Assembly: GCA_003252075.1 (NCBI GenBank)
Contig: QKDO01000112.1
Location: 1-44,574, forward strand
Source: Nitrospirota bacterium
GTDB lineage: Bacteria > Nitrospirota > Thermodesulfovibrionia > Thermodesulfovibrionales > UBA6898
Length of the DNA stretch: 44,574 nt
Reading direction: 5' to 3'
Shown here: in pieces, positions 16,541 to 25,154 of the stretch
How the letters are laid out: the number at the start of each line of letters is the position of its first letter
How positions within the stretch are numbered: the first letter of the stretch is position 1
Made by a program: the position numbers and the translations under genes
Notes under the pieces: generated by a model
What the model saw: the letters and a program-made list of their open reading frames with translations, nothing else
Database searches by the model: none
What the model was told of the DNA's origin: nothing

Positions 16541-17998
16541 CTACCCTATCGGTACAGCTACAAAAAGATTGTTTTCTCCTCTGTGCACAAGGAAGAGGAT
16601 GCTTTCTCCCTCTTTTGTCTCTTCGATCTTATGCAAAAGTGCTTGAGCGTCTTTTAGCGGTTTGCGGTTTGCCTCCTGGATGATGTCGCCCTTCTGGAGC
16701 CCAGCATGGGCCGCAGGGCTTCCCGGTTCAACATGGGATACTAAAACCCCTGAATCCTCCTTTATGCCAAGTGCTGTTGCGATTTGAGGCGTGACATCTT
16801 GGATCGTTATCCCAATCTTTTTCCGGGATGACGTTTTCACAATTTCGGCCTTTTCCTCCATTTCTCCGAGCTTTGCCTCTTTGGTGATCACAGAACCGTT
16901 TCGAGAAAGCTTTACAGAGACAGTTTTTCCCACTCCAGTTTCACTTACAATCCTGGGCAGTTCTTTGGAGTTCTTGATATCTTTGCCATCGAATGCGAGG
17001 ATAACATCTCCCTGTTCGATGCCTGCTCGTTCAGCCGGGCTGTTTTTGAAGACCTGTGATACCAGGGCGCCCTTCCGCTCCTTGAGCTCAAAAGACCGCG
17101 CAAGGGGCTCTGTTACTTCCTGTATTCCCACGCCAAGCCATGCACGCGTGACTTTCCCCTTATCCTTAAGCTGGGGAAGAACTTCTTTGGCCATGTTTAC
17201 CGGTATCGCAAACCCTATGCCCTGACCCGATGCGATTATCGCCGTGTTAATCCCTATCACCTCCCCGTTAATATTGAGGAGTGGCCCCCCGCTGTTCCCG
17301 GGGTTGATGGATGCATCCGTCTGTATGAAATCGTCATAGGGGCCTGAGCCGATGATCCGTCCCTTGGCGCTCACGATTCCCGCGGTCACGGTCTGTTCGA
17401 GACCGAAAGGACTCCCAATAGCGACCACCCAGCTTCCCACCTTGAGGTCATCAGAATTCCCCATTGCAACAGGGTGCAGCCCAGAAGCCCCATCGATTTT
17501 AATAAGTGCGAGGTCGGTCTTGGGGTCCCTCCCTGCTACTTTGGCGTCAAACTCCTTACCGTCAGCAAGTTTGACCTTAATCTCATCAGCATTCTCGACC
17601 ACATGGTTGTTTGTCATAATGTAGCCCTCACGGTCGATGATGAAACCAGACCCCAAACTGTTCTGTTCAAAGCCATCTGAAGAATAGCTCTGAGGCCTGA
17701 GACCAAAGAAGTCGCCAAAGGGGTCCATGTCCTGGAAAGGATTTCCAAAGAAATGGCGAAATACCGGCCCGCCGCCTTTTATTGTCTTGACTGTCTGGAT
17801 ATTCACTATCCCGGAGCGAACCTTTTCCGCTAGATCACTGAAATTAGCGGGAATCATGGCCATACCGGAAGATCCTGAGACCCCGGCACCTGCTGTATGA
17901 GACAACCTCACTGCGCTAGATAGTCCGTACCCTAATCCCAGCATTGATATCGCCAAGACCAGAGCGATAAGAATTCTGCTGAATTTCCTTTGTTCCAT
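16541..17998 (-). CDS. degP: DegP/HtrA periplasmic serine endoprotease (Do family)
   Basis: Do-type proteases degrade or refold damaged envelope proteins. The 485-residue protein has an N-terminal signal anchor (~8-28), a trypsin-like domain with the triad His132 (MTNNHVVENADE), Asp162 (DPKTDLALIK) and Ser236 (NPGNSGGPL), and two PDZ domains (~285-370 and ~395-480; GVLVSHVEPGSPAAHAGLQKGD). The segment FGNPFQDMDPFGDFFG resembles the LA-loop region. AAGGAGG lies 7 nt before the ATG. It lies 205 nt downstream of a regulator/kinase pair on the same strand, the arrangement of an envelope-stress response. Between them is an inverted repeat (18092-18107) that could be the regulator's site. A signal-anchor form rather than a cleaved one is possible. 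Confidence 0.93.
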   Translation of the reverse strand: MEQRKFSRILIALVLAISMLGLGYGLSSAVRLSHTAGAGVSGSSGMAMIPANFSDLAEKVRSGIVNIQTVKTIKGGGPVFRHFFGNPFQDMDPFGDFFGLRPQSYSSDGFEQNSLGSGFIIDREGYIMTNNHVVENADEIKVKLADGKEFDAKVAGRDPKTDLALIKIDGASGLHPVAMGNSDDLKVGSWVVAIGSPFGLEQTVTAGIVSAKGRIIGSGPYDDFIQTDASINPGNSGGPLLNINGEVIGINTAIIASGQGIGFAIPVNMAKEVLPQLKDKGKVTRAWLGVGIQEVTEPLARSFELKERKGALVSQVFKNSPAERAGIEQGDVILAFDGKDIKNSKELPRIVSETGVGKTVSVKLSRNGSVITKEAKLGEMEEKAEIVKTSSRKKIGITIQDVTPQIATALGIKEDSGVLVSHVEPGSPAAHAGLQKGDIIQEANRKPLKDAQALLHKIEETKEGESILFLVHRGENNLFVAVPIG

Positions 17999-18091
17999 AG
18001 TGTGCCTCCTTAGTTTGGCGGGCTTGAGATGAAGCCCTCGCTTATTGACTCTATTTTAGACCTCAATTCTTAACCAAAAGCTGATCGGAAG

Positions 18092-18107
18092 ATTACAAAA
18101 AGGTAAT
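18092..18107. promoter_or_regulatory. Inverted repeat upstream of degP, candidate response-regulator site
   Basis: ATTAC-AAAAAG-GTAAT is a 5-bp dyad with a 6-bp spacer, about 95 nt upstream of the degP start, in the gap after the kinase gene. OmpR-family regulators of the CusR/CopR kind bind paired half-sites of this size. The assignment is inference. Confidence 0.35.
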
Positions 18108-18203
18108 GTTGGAGGCTAGAGAGTTTGTGTGAGAGGTAGTTCCCGAGACTGGCAGCTGTTGCTTCTTAGTAAGATGTGGACCAGGAATCCTGAAGTGTAT
18201 CGA

Positions 18204-19619
18204 TCAATGCGAGGCAGATTTCGGAAGTATGATGGTAAAGGTGCTCCCTTGGTTCAGCCTGCTTACAACGCTGATATCTCCTCCGTGGGCTCTCGCAATG
18301 GACCTGGCAAGACTAAGGCCAAGTCCTGTCCCCGGTTGTGACCTGCTTTGATCGCAGCGATAAAATCGATCGAAAATATGCAGAAGATCAGACTGAGGGA
18401 TGCCAATTCCCGTATCTTTCACCGAAACAACAACCTCTTCTTTGCCATTTCCTGTAACAGAGACCTCTACGGACCCTCCTGATTGCGTATACTTGACTGC
18501 ATTGTCCAAAACATTGGAAAGCATCCTCTGGAGCATCCGTATATCACCATGGACAAAGCCCTTTTCACCCACGTGGCAGCTCAGGCTTACCCCTTTGTCT
18601 TCAGCCATGGGTTCAAACAATTCGCATGCGCTACGGACAAGACCTGAGATATCAATTACCTCATGGGAGAGACTGCGTATTCCGGATTCCGTCTTGGAGA
18701 TCATAAGCATGGTGTTAATCATGTCGAGAAGCCGGTCGCATTCCTCAATGGTGCTGGCTGCCATATTCTCATAGTCATCCAGGGATTTGCCCGTACTGAG
18801 GGTCACCTCCGCGCCTCCCCTGATTCTGGTGATGGGGCTTCTCAAGTCATGGGCAATGTTATCGCTCATCTCTTTTATCTCCGCAAGCAAGACTTGAATA
18901 CGGTCAAGCATTTGGTTGAATGTGACTGCAAGCTGGTCGATTTCATCGCCACTGCCCTTAACGGGAACCCGCTCCTGAAGGATGCCGCCCGATATCTTAC
19001 GGGCTGTACGAGTGACTGCATCAACGCCGGACACAGCGCGTCTCGCCATAAACCACCCAACTCCGGCGGCAATGACAATCAGAAAACTCATGGTGATGAT
19101 AAAGATCCCCTTAAATGCGTCGAGAACGTGGGAATAACTCTCCATGGCCTGTCCAACCTGCAAAATCATGGTAGGGCTGAGCATCGCATAAAGGACTCGA
19201 ACTTTGTCTTTGCGGTTTGAAATCACAATCGTCTTAAAGACGGAGGCATTACCCTGAAGCAGACCTTGTATGGCATCTTTTTCAATGCCAATATCCTGCC
19301 AGTAAGAGACGTTGGTAGACGAGTAAACCTGTCCATCCAATTGGAGAAGACGAAAGAATACTTTCTTAACTCCCGCAGCCTGGGCCTCTATTATCGTGGC
19401 GTTTTCCACTGCAAAGACACCTTCAGTCCTGAGGAGCACGGAAAACCTTTGTACCTGACTCAGGAGTTCCTGATCTGTACGCTCGCGGATAACTTTAGTG
19501 ATGAAGGTATAGAACAAAAGAAAAGCAACAATAGATGACAGAGTAAAGACCCCTGCATACCAGAGAGTCAGTCGGAACGCAAGGGTATTTCTGATGCTAA
19601 GCAGTTTCCTTAAGAACAT
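18204..19619 (-). CDS. Sensor histidine kinase (CusS/CpxA-like architecture)
   Basis: The protein is an inner-membrane kinase that would phosphorylate the adjacent regulator. Order: transmembrane helix (~16-40), periplasmic sensor region (~45-170), second membrane helix (~172-193), HAMP linker (~193-248), HisKA domain with phospho-acceptor His257 (IAHDLRSPITR), and HATPase with the N box NVLDNAVKYT, G1 box DTGIGIP and GTGLGLSLA. I choose ATG 19619 (MFLRKLL) with GGAGTGG upstream; an upstream GTG is open. It overlaps the regulator gene by 23 nt, so the two are co-translated. The architecture matches both metal-sensing (CusS) and envelope-stress (CpxA) kinases; its degP neighbour favours envelope stress. 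Stimulus unknown. Confidence 0.9.
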   Translation of the reverse strand: MFLRKLLSIRNTLAFRLTLWYAGVFTLSSIVAFLLFYTFITKVIRERTDQELLSQVQRFSVLLRTEGVFAVENATIIEAQAAGVKKVFFRLLQLDGQVYSSTNVSYWQDIGIEKDAIQGLLQGNASVFKTIVISNRKDKVRVLYAMLSPTMILQVGQAMESYSHVLDAFKGIFIITMSFLIVIAAGVGWFMARRAVSGVDAVTRTARKISGGILQERVPVKGSGDEIDQLAVTFNQMLDRIQVLLAEIKEMSDNIAHDLRSPITRIRGGAEVTLSTGKSLDDYENMAASTIEECDRLLDMINTMLMISKTESGIRSLSHEVIDISGLVRSACELFEPMAEDKGVSLSCHVGEKGFVHGDIRMLQRMLSNVLDNAVKYTQSGGSVEVSVTGNGKEEVVVSVKDTGIGIPQSDLLHIFDRFYRCDQSRSQPGTGLGLSLARSIARAHGGDISVVSRLNQGSTFTIILPKSASH

Positions 19620-20274
19620 ATCCCACTCCACGAATGGTGTGGATCAACTTCCTTGCGAAATCTCTATCGATTTTATCCCTCAGTCTGCAGATCCTTGCTT
19701 CTACCACATTGGTTTGGGGATCGAAATTGTAATCCCACACATGCTCCATAATCATGGTCTTTGAAACCACTTTTCCCGAATTCCGCATAAGATACTCAAG
19801 AAGAGAAAATTCCATGGGCTGCAATTCAATATTTCTGCCTTCTCGAGTCACTGCACGAGTAATGAGGTTCATCGAGAGATCCCCGATAATCAAACGCGTT
19901 GGTTCTGCCTGGCCGCCCGCTCGTCGCATTAAAGCCTGAAGCCGGGCAAGGAGTTCTGAAAAGGCGAAGGGCTTCGCAAGGTAGTCGTCGCTTCCGGTCT
20001 GAAGCCCTTTGACGCGGTCATCCACTGACCCCCTGGCGCTCAGGATAATGACCGGCGTATGGATACGCTCTAAACGCATCTGTTTTATGAGAGACAAACC
20101 GTCGAGTTTTGGCAGCATGATATCAATTATGGCTGCATCGTAGGATTCTGTTAGCGCCATATGAAGGCCGTTTTCACCATCCGGGACATGATCTATTGCA
20201 TACCCGACAGACTTCAGTCCTTTCATAATGAAAGATGCTATCTTGGCATCATCTTCGACCAGCAGGATTCGCAT
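19597..20274 (-). CDS. OmpR-family response regulator
   Basis: The 225-residue protein has a receiver domain with acidic residues EDD (7-9), phospho-acceptor Asp51 (IIDIMLPKLDG) and Lys101-region SDDYLAKPFAF, followed by an OmpR/PhoB winged helix (EFSLLEYLMRNSGKVVSKTM ... RDKIDRDF ... IRGVGYVL). It is the first gene of the operon with the kinase and probably degP. The ATG at 20274 lacks a strong ribosome binding site. The gene is of the CusR/CzcR/CopR size and style, so a metal or redox signal is possible, but the downstream protease makes envelope quality control the likelier output. A promoter candidate lies at 20342-20372. Confidence 0.92.
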   Translation of the reverse strand: MRILLVEDDAKIASFIMKGLKSVGYAIDHVPDGENGLHMALTESYDAAIIDIMLPKLDGLSLIKQMRLERIHTPVIILSARGSVDDRVKGLQTGSDDYLAKPFAFSELLARLQALMRRAGGQAEPTRLIIGDLSMNLITRAVTREGRNIELQPMEFSLLEYLMRNSGKVVSKTMIMEHVWDYNFDPQTNVVEARICRLRDKIDRDFARKLIHTIRGVGYVLKETA

Positions 20275-20341
20275 AACTACGTCAAATAAAAAATCTTTAA
20301 ACGTGATGCTAACCCGTTGCCTGATTGCCTTGGCATAAACT

Positions 20342-20372
20342 ATTATAACTGCGTTTCCTCCTATATTGTCCA
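20342..20372 (-). promoter_or_regulatory. Candidate promoter of the regulator-kinase operon
   Basis: On the minus strand a perfect TATAAT (20347-20342) follows TGGACA (20372-20367) after 19 nt, giving a start near 20335 and a ~60-nt leader before the regulator ATG. The spacer is longer than ideal. Confidence 0.5.
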
Positions 20373-20577
20373 GGTGGCGCCCGGCATGGCGACGGTCTTG
20401 ATGCCACCTTCAGCAATCTGCCGTGGTTGCTCTGTCATGAAATACACGGGTTGCAGGCTGCGAGCCTAAACAGAATGGTAGAAAACATGCATGCCGCGGA
20501 TTCCTTACGTAAAGCCGAATCAGTTTCGGTTTGTGATATTTTTCGCTTAGCCGGTGCAGTCGAGATCGTAAGGCTGC

Positions 20578-20622
20578 CGTATGCGTGAACCAGAGGCGTG
20601 CATACGTTAGGGTGAAACCCTA
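20578..20622. other. Tandem hairpins, possible structured RNA
   Basis: CGTATGC (20578-20584) pairs with GCATACG (20600-20606); three further pairs (two G-U) extend it to 10 bp around a 9-nt loop. Two bases later TAGGGT-GAA-ACCCTA (20608-20622) forms a 6-bp stem. No gene is directly downstream on either strand, and I recognise no known RNA family. Confidence 0.35.
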
Positions 20623-20955
20623 CTTTCAGCAAAGTTGTTCCGATATCCAATGATCACTGCAAGAAATAAACACTGCCGACTGTCTCGCCGGGGACTCAGG
20701 CTGAAAATTGGTAAGTATTTCCTGTTCAGTTGTGAGGAGCATGTTTTGGGGCGAAGTCTTTGACAGGTTCTATTATCAATACCGATTGACTGGCAGGTGA
20801 AAATGACGTTGCCGGGTCGATCTACGCGAATTAATTTCACATTGTCGTCTTGGGGAAGTTGTGACTTCTTGACCGTGTCATTACGTTGGTGGTTGCGGGT
20901 CCGCGAAATATGGCGAAGCTTGACTTCACCTATTCGTTACGGCTTTAATACCAGC

Positions 20956-21744
20956 ATGAAAACCGTGAAAATAATAGGACTTTTCATTCTAGTTGTCTTG
21001 GCCGCTTCGCTTTTTTCCTGTTCAGGAAAATCTACGGTGAAGCAGGCCTCACCGGAAGACTTCAATCCTGAGCTTTCATTTGAGAAGGCGAACAAGCTTA
21101 TCGAAAGCAAGGATTACGATCAGGCCAGGACCCTACTTCTTGAGATAAAGAACCGGGATCTTACGAAGAAATATGCGCCCCTTGCCCAGTTGAGAATTGC
21201 CGACTCATATGTAAAGGAAGAAGAGCCGGAGCTTGCGGTCGCCGAATACCGCAGGTTCCTTGAGATCTATCCCGACCATCAGCATGCATCCTATGCCCAG
21301 TATCAGATCGCGATGGTCTATTTTAATCAGATCGAAAGCCCTGAGCGCGGTTACGGAGGAGCCGCGAAGGCGCTGGTCGAGTTTGAAAAGCTGAAGAAGG
21401 ACTATCCGCGGAATCCCTACAAGGAACTTGTCGATATACACATCGAAAAGTGCAGGGATACGATGGCTGACTATGAATATCTTGTTGGCGAATTCTATCT
21501 TAAAAAGGGGGCCTATGAGGCAACCATCGCCCGGCTTGAAGGCCTGCTCAAGCAGTACCCTGATTACAAAAAAGAGGACAGGGTTCTGCTCAGCCTCGGC
21601 ATAGCATATAAGAACTCTGGTCAGAGGGAAAAGTCAGAGATGATGCTGAACCGCCTTCTTGAGAAATATCCGAACAGCAGGCTGACGAAAGAGGCGAATA
21701 AGGAGCTGTCAGCATGGTCAAAAAAGGAAGAGAAGAAGAAATAG
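20956..21744 (+). CDS. bamD: BamD-like outer-membrane assembly lipoprotein with TPR repeats
   Basis: BamD is the essential TPR lipoprotein of the beta-barrel assembly (BAM) complex in the outer membrane. The 262-residue protein has a lipoprotein signal (MKTVKIIGLFILVVLAASLFSC, Cys22) and then five or so TPR-like helix pairs (LSFEKANKLIESKDYDQART, VAEYRRFLEIYPDHQHASYA, EFEKLKKDYPRNPYKELV, GAYEATIARLEGLLKQYP, MMLNRLLEKYPNSRLTKEA). The fold and length (BamD is ~245 residues) support the call. Alternatively it could be a YbgF/CpoB-like TPR lipoprotein. The ATG at 20956 has no ribosome binding site, and a -10-like TTTAAT ends 6 nt before it. The mature N-terminus resembles that of the lipoprotein at 4712. 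The next gene begins 16 nt downstream. Confidence 0.82.
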   Translation: MKTVKIIGLFILVVLAASLFSCSGKSTVKQASPEDFNPELSFEKANKLIESKDYDQARTLLLEIKNRDLTKKYAPLAQLRIADSYVKEEEPELAVAEYRRFLEIYPDHQHASYAQYQIAMVYFNQIESPERGYGGAAKALVEFEKLKKDYPRNPYKELVDIHIEKCRDTMADYEYLVGEFYLKKGAYEATIARLEGLLKQYPDYKKEDRVLLSLGIAYKNSGQREKSEMMLNRLLEKYPNSRLTKEANKELSAWSKKEEKKK

Positions 21745-21760
21745 CCTCGCTTGGCGTCCT

Positions 21761-22402
21761 GTGAACTACTATCCTGCATTCCTTGATATTTCCGGCAAAA
21801 AGGTCGTTGTTGTCGGCGGGGGTGCTATTGCCGAGAGAAAGGTCCTTGCGCTGATGAAGGCTGGGGCTGTTGTGACCGTTGTCAGTCCGGTGCTTACGCC
21901 ACGGCTTTCCCGGGAGAAAGAGAAGAAGACAGTACGACATATCGGGAGGGGGTACCGGAAGGGAGACCTCAAAGGAAGCTTTCTGGTGATCGCAGCTACG
22001 GACACGCCTGCCGTAAACAGCAGGGTTGCGCGAGACGCTCCGTCACCTGTCAATGTAGTCGATGTCCCGAAGGAGTGCACGTTCATCGCCCCCTCAGTGG
22101 TCCGAAGGGGTCCGCTCACGATTGCAATATCGACCGGAGGGAAAAGTCCGGCCTTCGCCGGAACCCTGCGTAGAGAGCTTGAAAGAATATATGGTCCCGA
22201 AGTGGGAGGATATCTGACCTTCATGGGGACGGTCAGAAAAAAGGCGCTTGCTGTTGTTTGCGACGGAAAAAGGAGAGAGCGGTTACTGAAGGACCTCGCC
22301 TCGGAACAGGTTCTGCATCTCCTGCGCACAAAAGGGCTTGCGTATGTCGTAACGATGGCAGAAGAGCGGCTTCGTAAATTTACGGCATCATGTCGTTCCT
22401 GA
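21761..22402 (+). CDS. Precorrin-2 dehydrogenase / sirohydrochlorin-type NAD-dependent dehydrogenase
   Basis: This family (CysG N-terminal half, SirC, Met8) oxidises precorrin-2 to sirohydrochlorin with NAD, for siroheme, haem d1 or alternative haem synthesis. The 213-residue protein begins MNYYPAFLDISGKKVVVVGGG with the NAD-binding GGGxIAERKV; conserved VNVVDVPKECTFIAPSVVRRG carries the catalytic Asp, and GKSPAFAGTLRRELE belongs to the dimer domain. The length shows the stand-alone dehydrogenase, without a methyltransferase half. The start is GTG 21761, 16 nt after the bamD-like stop. Its 3' end overlaps the convergent acyl-ligase gene by 15 bp. In alternative-haem organisms it typically neighbours hemA; that gene is not in the window. 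Confidence 0.9.
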   Translation: MNYYPAFLDISGKKVVVVGGGAIAERKVLALMKAGAVVTVVSPVLTPRLSREKEKKTVRHIGRGYRKGDLKGSFLVIAATDTPAVNSRVARDAPSPVNVVDVPKECTFIAPSVVRRGPLTIAISTGGKSPAFAGTLRRELERIYGPEVGGYLTFMGTVRKKALAVVCDGKRRERLLKDLASEQVLHLLRTKGLAYVVTMAEERLRKFTASCRS

Positions 22403-25042
22403 CAGTTCTCTGACCTTCTCCTGCAGGACGGATGCGAAATACTGGTAGTCATCCATGGCTGCGGGTTTTTTTGTATAATCCAGGCCTGTGGCAGAAAGCG
22501 GGGCGCCGAACGTTATGGTGATCTTTGCAGGCCGGGGCCAGGAAGCACTTCGCGGCAGCGCCTCAAATGCTCCCGCAATATATGCAGGCACTACGGGCAC
22601 TCCCATCTCGACCGCCAGGATGCCTACCCCTTTTTTGAACTCGAGAAGTTTCCCGTCAGGAGAGCGCCCTCCTTCAGGGAAGACGCAGATGGAGCGGCCG
22701 TGCCTTAGAACATAGGCGGATGTCTGGAGCGCCCGGTTCAGATAAGAAGCTGAGTCAATGGGGATCACGTGCGCAATTTTCGCGAACATGCTTTTCAGGA
22801 AACCCGTGAAGAAATCGCTGATTCCGAGGAGATAGAGGTTCTTGAAATGAGAAAAAGGCAGGGAAAGCACAACCACGAACCCGTCGAGATAGCTGATATG
22901 GTTCGGCGCTATAATAAAGCTTCCCGCAGGAGAGATATGTTCCAACCCTTGTGCCTCAAGGCGGAAGAAGAGCTTCATGAAGGTTTTCAGCAGTGCATGG
23001 GCGATCCGCGAAGGAAGCATCAACGATCCGGGCTTCTCCAGCCGTATCTGTTCTTCAGGCTCTGCTGCGATGATCTCTTTCCATCCGGCCTTCTCAGCTC
23101 TCTCTGCCTGAAGGCCTGTAGATGAGAGGCGGACTTTTTCGATAAGCTCGCTGACGGTATGAATGTCCGTGATGAAGTTCTCCGGGAGCTTCAGAGAAAA
23201 GATCCTTTCAAGGGTTACCACCAGTTCGATTTTCGAGAGAGAGTCAAGCCCGAGGTCGAGCTCAAGATTGTCTTCCGGCAGGATTTCCTGATCACCCTTT
23301 GCAAGCTCCCTGACTGCGCTGACAACATTCTTTTCTATGGCATCGCTGGGGGACTCGGGCTGCTGAACAACCATGCTTTCCTTTTTTCTGACTGTTTGGG
23401 CTTGATCCGGCTTGATCAAAAAACGTCGCAGTTTGCCGAGCGGAGTTCTCGGCAGGGGTTCTTTTTGAAGCGAGAAGCCGGCTATCCTCATATAGGAAGG
23501 GAGTCTGCCGGAGATATCATTGATTTCCCATTTGATCGCTTCCTGCAAGTTCGAGATGCCTGCCTGTTTCGCATACGCAAAGTCAGGGACGATCACGGCG
23601 TGCAGTGCCTCTGTTATGCCCTGATGTTCAATGCCGGTGATGCAGAGTTCTTTGATCAGTTTTGAGCCGAGGTACATCTTTTCTGCATCTTCAGGATAGA
23701 TGTTCTTGCCGGAACTTAAGACAATCACCTCCTTGGATCGTCCGGTGATGAAGAGGTAGCCGTCCCGATCTATCCTGCCGATGTCGCCTGTCCTGAACCA
23801 ACTGTCATGCAGCACCGCATTCGTTGCAGACGGGTTGTTGTAGTATCCTTTCATGACCATGGGGCCGTTTATCTCGATCTCACCTTCGCCTTCCGGAGAG
23901 GGATTTACGATACGTATTCTGACCGACGGCAAGGGTTTTCCCGCAGATCCCGGCTTCCGTTTTTCTACCGGATTGAAGGTAACGATAGGGGCTGTCTCCG
24001 TGAGGCCGTAGCCTTCAAGCACCGTGAAGCCGAGTGCCTCAAGATCCAGCATTATGGAAGGGTCCAGACGGGCACCACCGCTGGTAAAGAAGCGAAAACG
24101 CGGACCAAAGGCACGATGGACCGAGCCAAAGACGAGCTTCCCGACCGATATGCCAAACCGTTTCCACAGCAAGCCGGAAAGACGCAGCAGAAGGCCTGCA
24201 AGGGAGGCCAGCGGTCCCGGCCGTGCCTGAATCCGGGTGATGATGCCGTTTCTCAGCAGGCCGAGGAGCTGTGGCACGCCGACTAGGACGCTCACTCCTG
24301 TTTCCTGTATTGCCGCGAGCATATCAGGCCCTTTCATGCTCTGCGGATAGGTCACCGTACCCCCGAGAAGAAGAGGGACCAGGAACGTACACATGAAGGC
24401 GTAGGTATGATGAAGGGGCAGGACTGCAAGAACCGTATCCTCATGGGATACGATACGGGCAGCGATGGCCGCATCGGCATCGGAACAAAAATTTCCCTGT
24501 GAAAGCATGACGCCTTTAGGTTTTCCCGTTGTGCCCGATGTATAGATGAGCGAAGCAATGTCTTCAGTTCCGATTGCCGGAAAAGTGCTTTTCGGGGATG
24601 AATGCTTCGCGGCAGTGAAATCCGCTGAGTCGAAATTGAGAAGCATCATGGGGGGGGACTGAACCTGGCCGGCATGCTCTTTCCATGCAGAGAGCTGACC
24701 CGCCGTCTTGCTGCTGTGAAAGACGAACTTGGCCTCGGCGTCGGAAAGAAGGTTCAGCACTTCTTCTGCGCCCAGTTGGGCATCAAGGGGAACGGCTGCG
24801 CCCCCTGCCAGAAGTATTGCAAGGTAGGCTGAACACCATTCGGGCCTGTTCTCCGACAGGATAGCGATTCGGTCTGCCTTTCTGACGCCTGCACGCATGA
24901 GAAAGGAGGCAATACCGGTTATATCGGCAGCGAGATCGCGGTATGCAAGGGTTTTCCAGCTGTCCGCAAAGTAAAAAAAGGCCGTTTTTTCCGGAAAGGT
25001 CAGGGCAGCAGAAAGAATACGTTCTGCGATGTTATGTTCCAT
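22388..25042 (-). CDS. Three-domain acyl-CoA/ACP ligase - acyl carrier - PlsC acyltransferase
   Basis: One 884-residue polypeptide joins an adenylate-forming ligase (residues ~5-545; P-loop YTSGTTGKPKG at 167-177, GYGLTE at 344-349, Lys537 in TPLGKLRR), an acyl-carrier domain (~565-640; phosphopantetheine Ser601 in LGLDSLSK), and a PlsC/LPLAT acyltransferase (~680-880; NHISYLD with His715 and Asp720, FPEGGRS at 789-795). It resembles the Aas acyl-ACP synthetase/acyltransferase with the order reversed and a built-in carrier. It would activate a fatty acid, tether it, and pass it to a lysophospholipid or other acceptor. Membrane association is likely. Substrate is unknown. The 3' end overlaps the dehydrogenase gene by 15 bp; the 5' side is divergent from the ThiF-like gene. 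Confidence 0.87.
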   Translation of the reverse strand: MEHNIAERILSAALTFPEKTAFFYFADSWKTLAYRDLAADITGIASFLMRAGVRKADRIAILSENRPEWCSAYLAILLAGGAAVPLDAQLGAEEVLNLLSDAEAKFVFHSSKTAGQLSAWKEHAGQVQSPPMMLLNFDSADFTAAKHSSPKSTFPAIGTEDIASLIYTSGTTGKPKGVMLSQGNFCSDADAAIAARIVSHEDTVLAVLPLHHTYAFMCTFLVPLLLGGTVTYPQSMKGPDMLAAIQETGVSVLVGVPQLLGLLRNGIITRIQARPGPLASLAGLLLRLSGLLWKRFGISVGKLVFGSVHRAFGPRFRFFTSGGARLDPSIMLDLEALGFTVLEGYGLTETAPIVTFNPVEKRKPGSAGKPLPSVRIRIVNPSPEGEGEIEINGPMVMKGYYNNPSATNAVLHDSWFRTGDIGRIDRDGYLFITGRSKEVIVLSSGKNIYPEDAEKMYLGSKLIKELCITGIEHQGITEALHAVIVPDFAYAKQAGISNLQEAIKWEINDISGRLPSYMRIAGFSLQKEPLPRTPLGKLRRFLIKPDQAQTVRKKESMVVQQPESPSDAIEKNVVSAVRELAKGDQEILPEDNLELDLGLDSLSKIELVVTLERIFSLKLPENFITDIHTVSELIEKVRLSSTGLQAERAEKAGWKEIIAAEPEEQIRLEKPGSLMLPSRIAHALLKTFMKLFFRLEAQGLEHISPAGSFIIAPNHISYLDGFVVVLSLPFSHFKNLYLLGISDFFTGFLKSMFAKIAHVIPIDSASYLNRALQTSAYVLRHGRSICVFPEGGRSPDGKLLEFKKGVGILAVEMGVPVVPAYIAGAFEALPRSASWPRPAKITITFGAPLSATGLDYTKKPAAMDDYQYFASVLQEKVRELSGTT

Positions 25043-25057
25043 GCAACCCGTGCGTCA

Positions 25058-25086
25058 TTGAAGGTTTATCGGACATCTGGTATACT
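25058..25086 (+). promoter_or_regulatory. Promoter of the ThiF/MoeB-like gene
   Basis: TTGAAG (25058-25063) and TATACT (25081-25086) stand 17 nt apart; the -10 is also preceded by TGG, an extended -10. The predicted start near 25093 leaves a ~60-nt leader. Confidence 0.65.
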
Positions 25087-25154
25087 TTTTCACGCATTGC
25101 TGCCTTGCTACATCATACCATGTTTACCGGCAGCCGGCTGAGGGGAGGGTCGTC

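Larger units (their letters stand above)
20275..20955. other. 0.68-kb gap between the regulator and bamD-like genes
   Basis: No gene can be supported here. On the minus strand a 25-codon frame (20361-20438, ending AMPGATWTI) looks protein-like and could be a leader peptide or a gene remnant; it has no ribosome binding site. Tandem hairpins stand at 20578-20622. Short plus-strand frames (e.g. from ATG 20475) lack ribosome binding sites. Near the right end TTGACT (20920-20925) and TTTAAT (20944-20949) may form the bamD-like gene's promoter. Confidence 0.5.

Noticed and set aside
20475-20588. Small plus-strand ORF of 37 codons
   Set aside because: No ribosome binding site and no recognisable feature.
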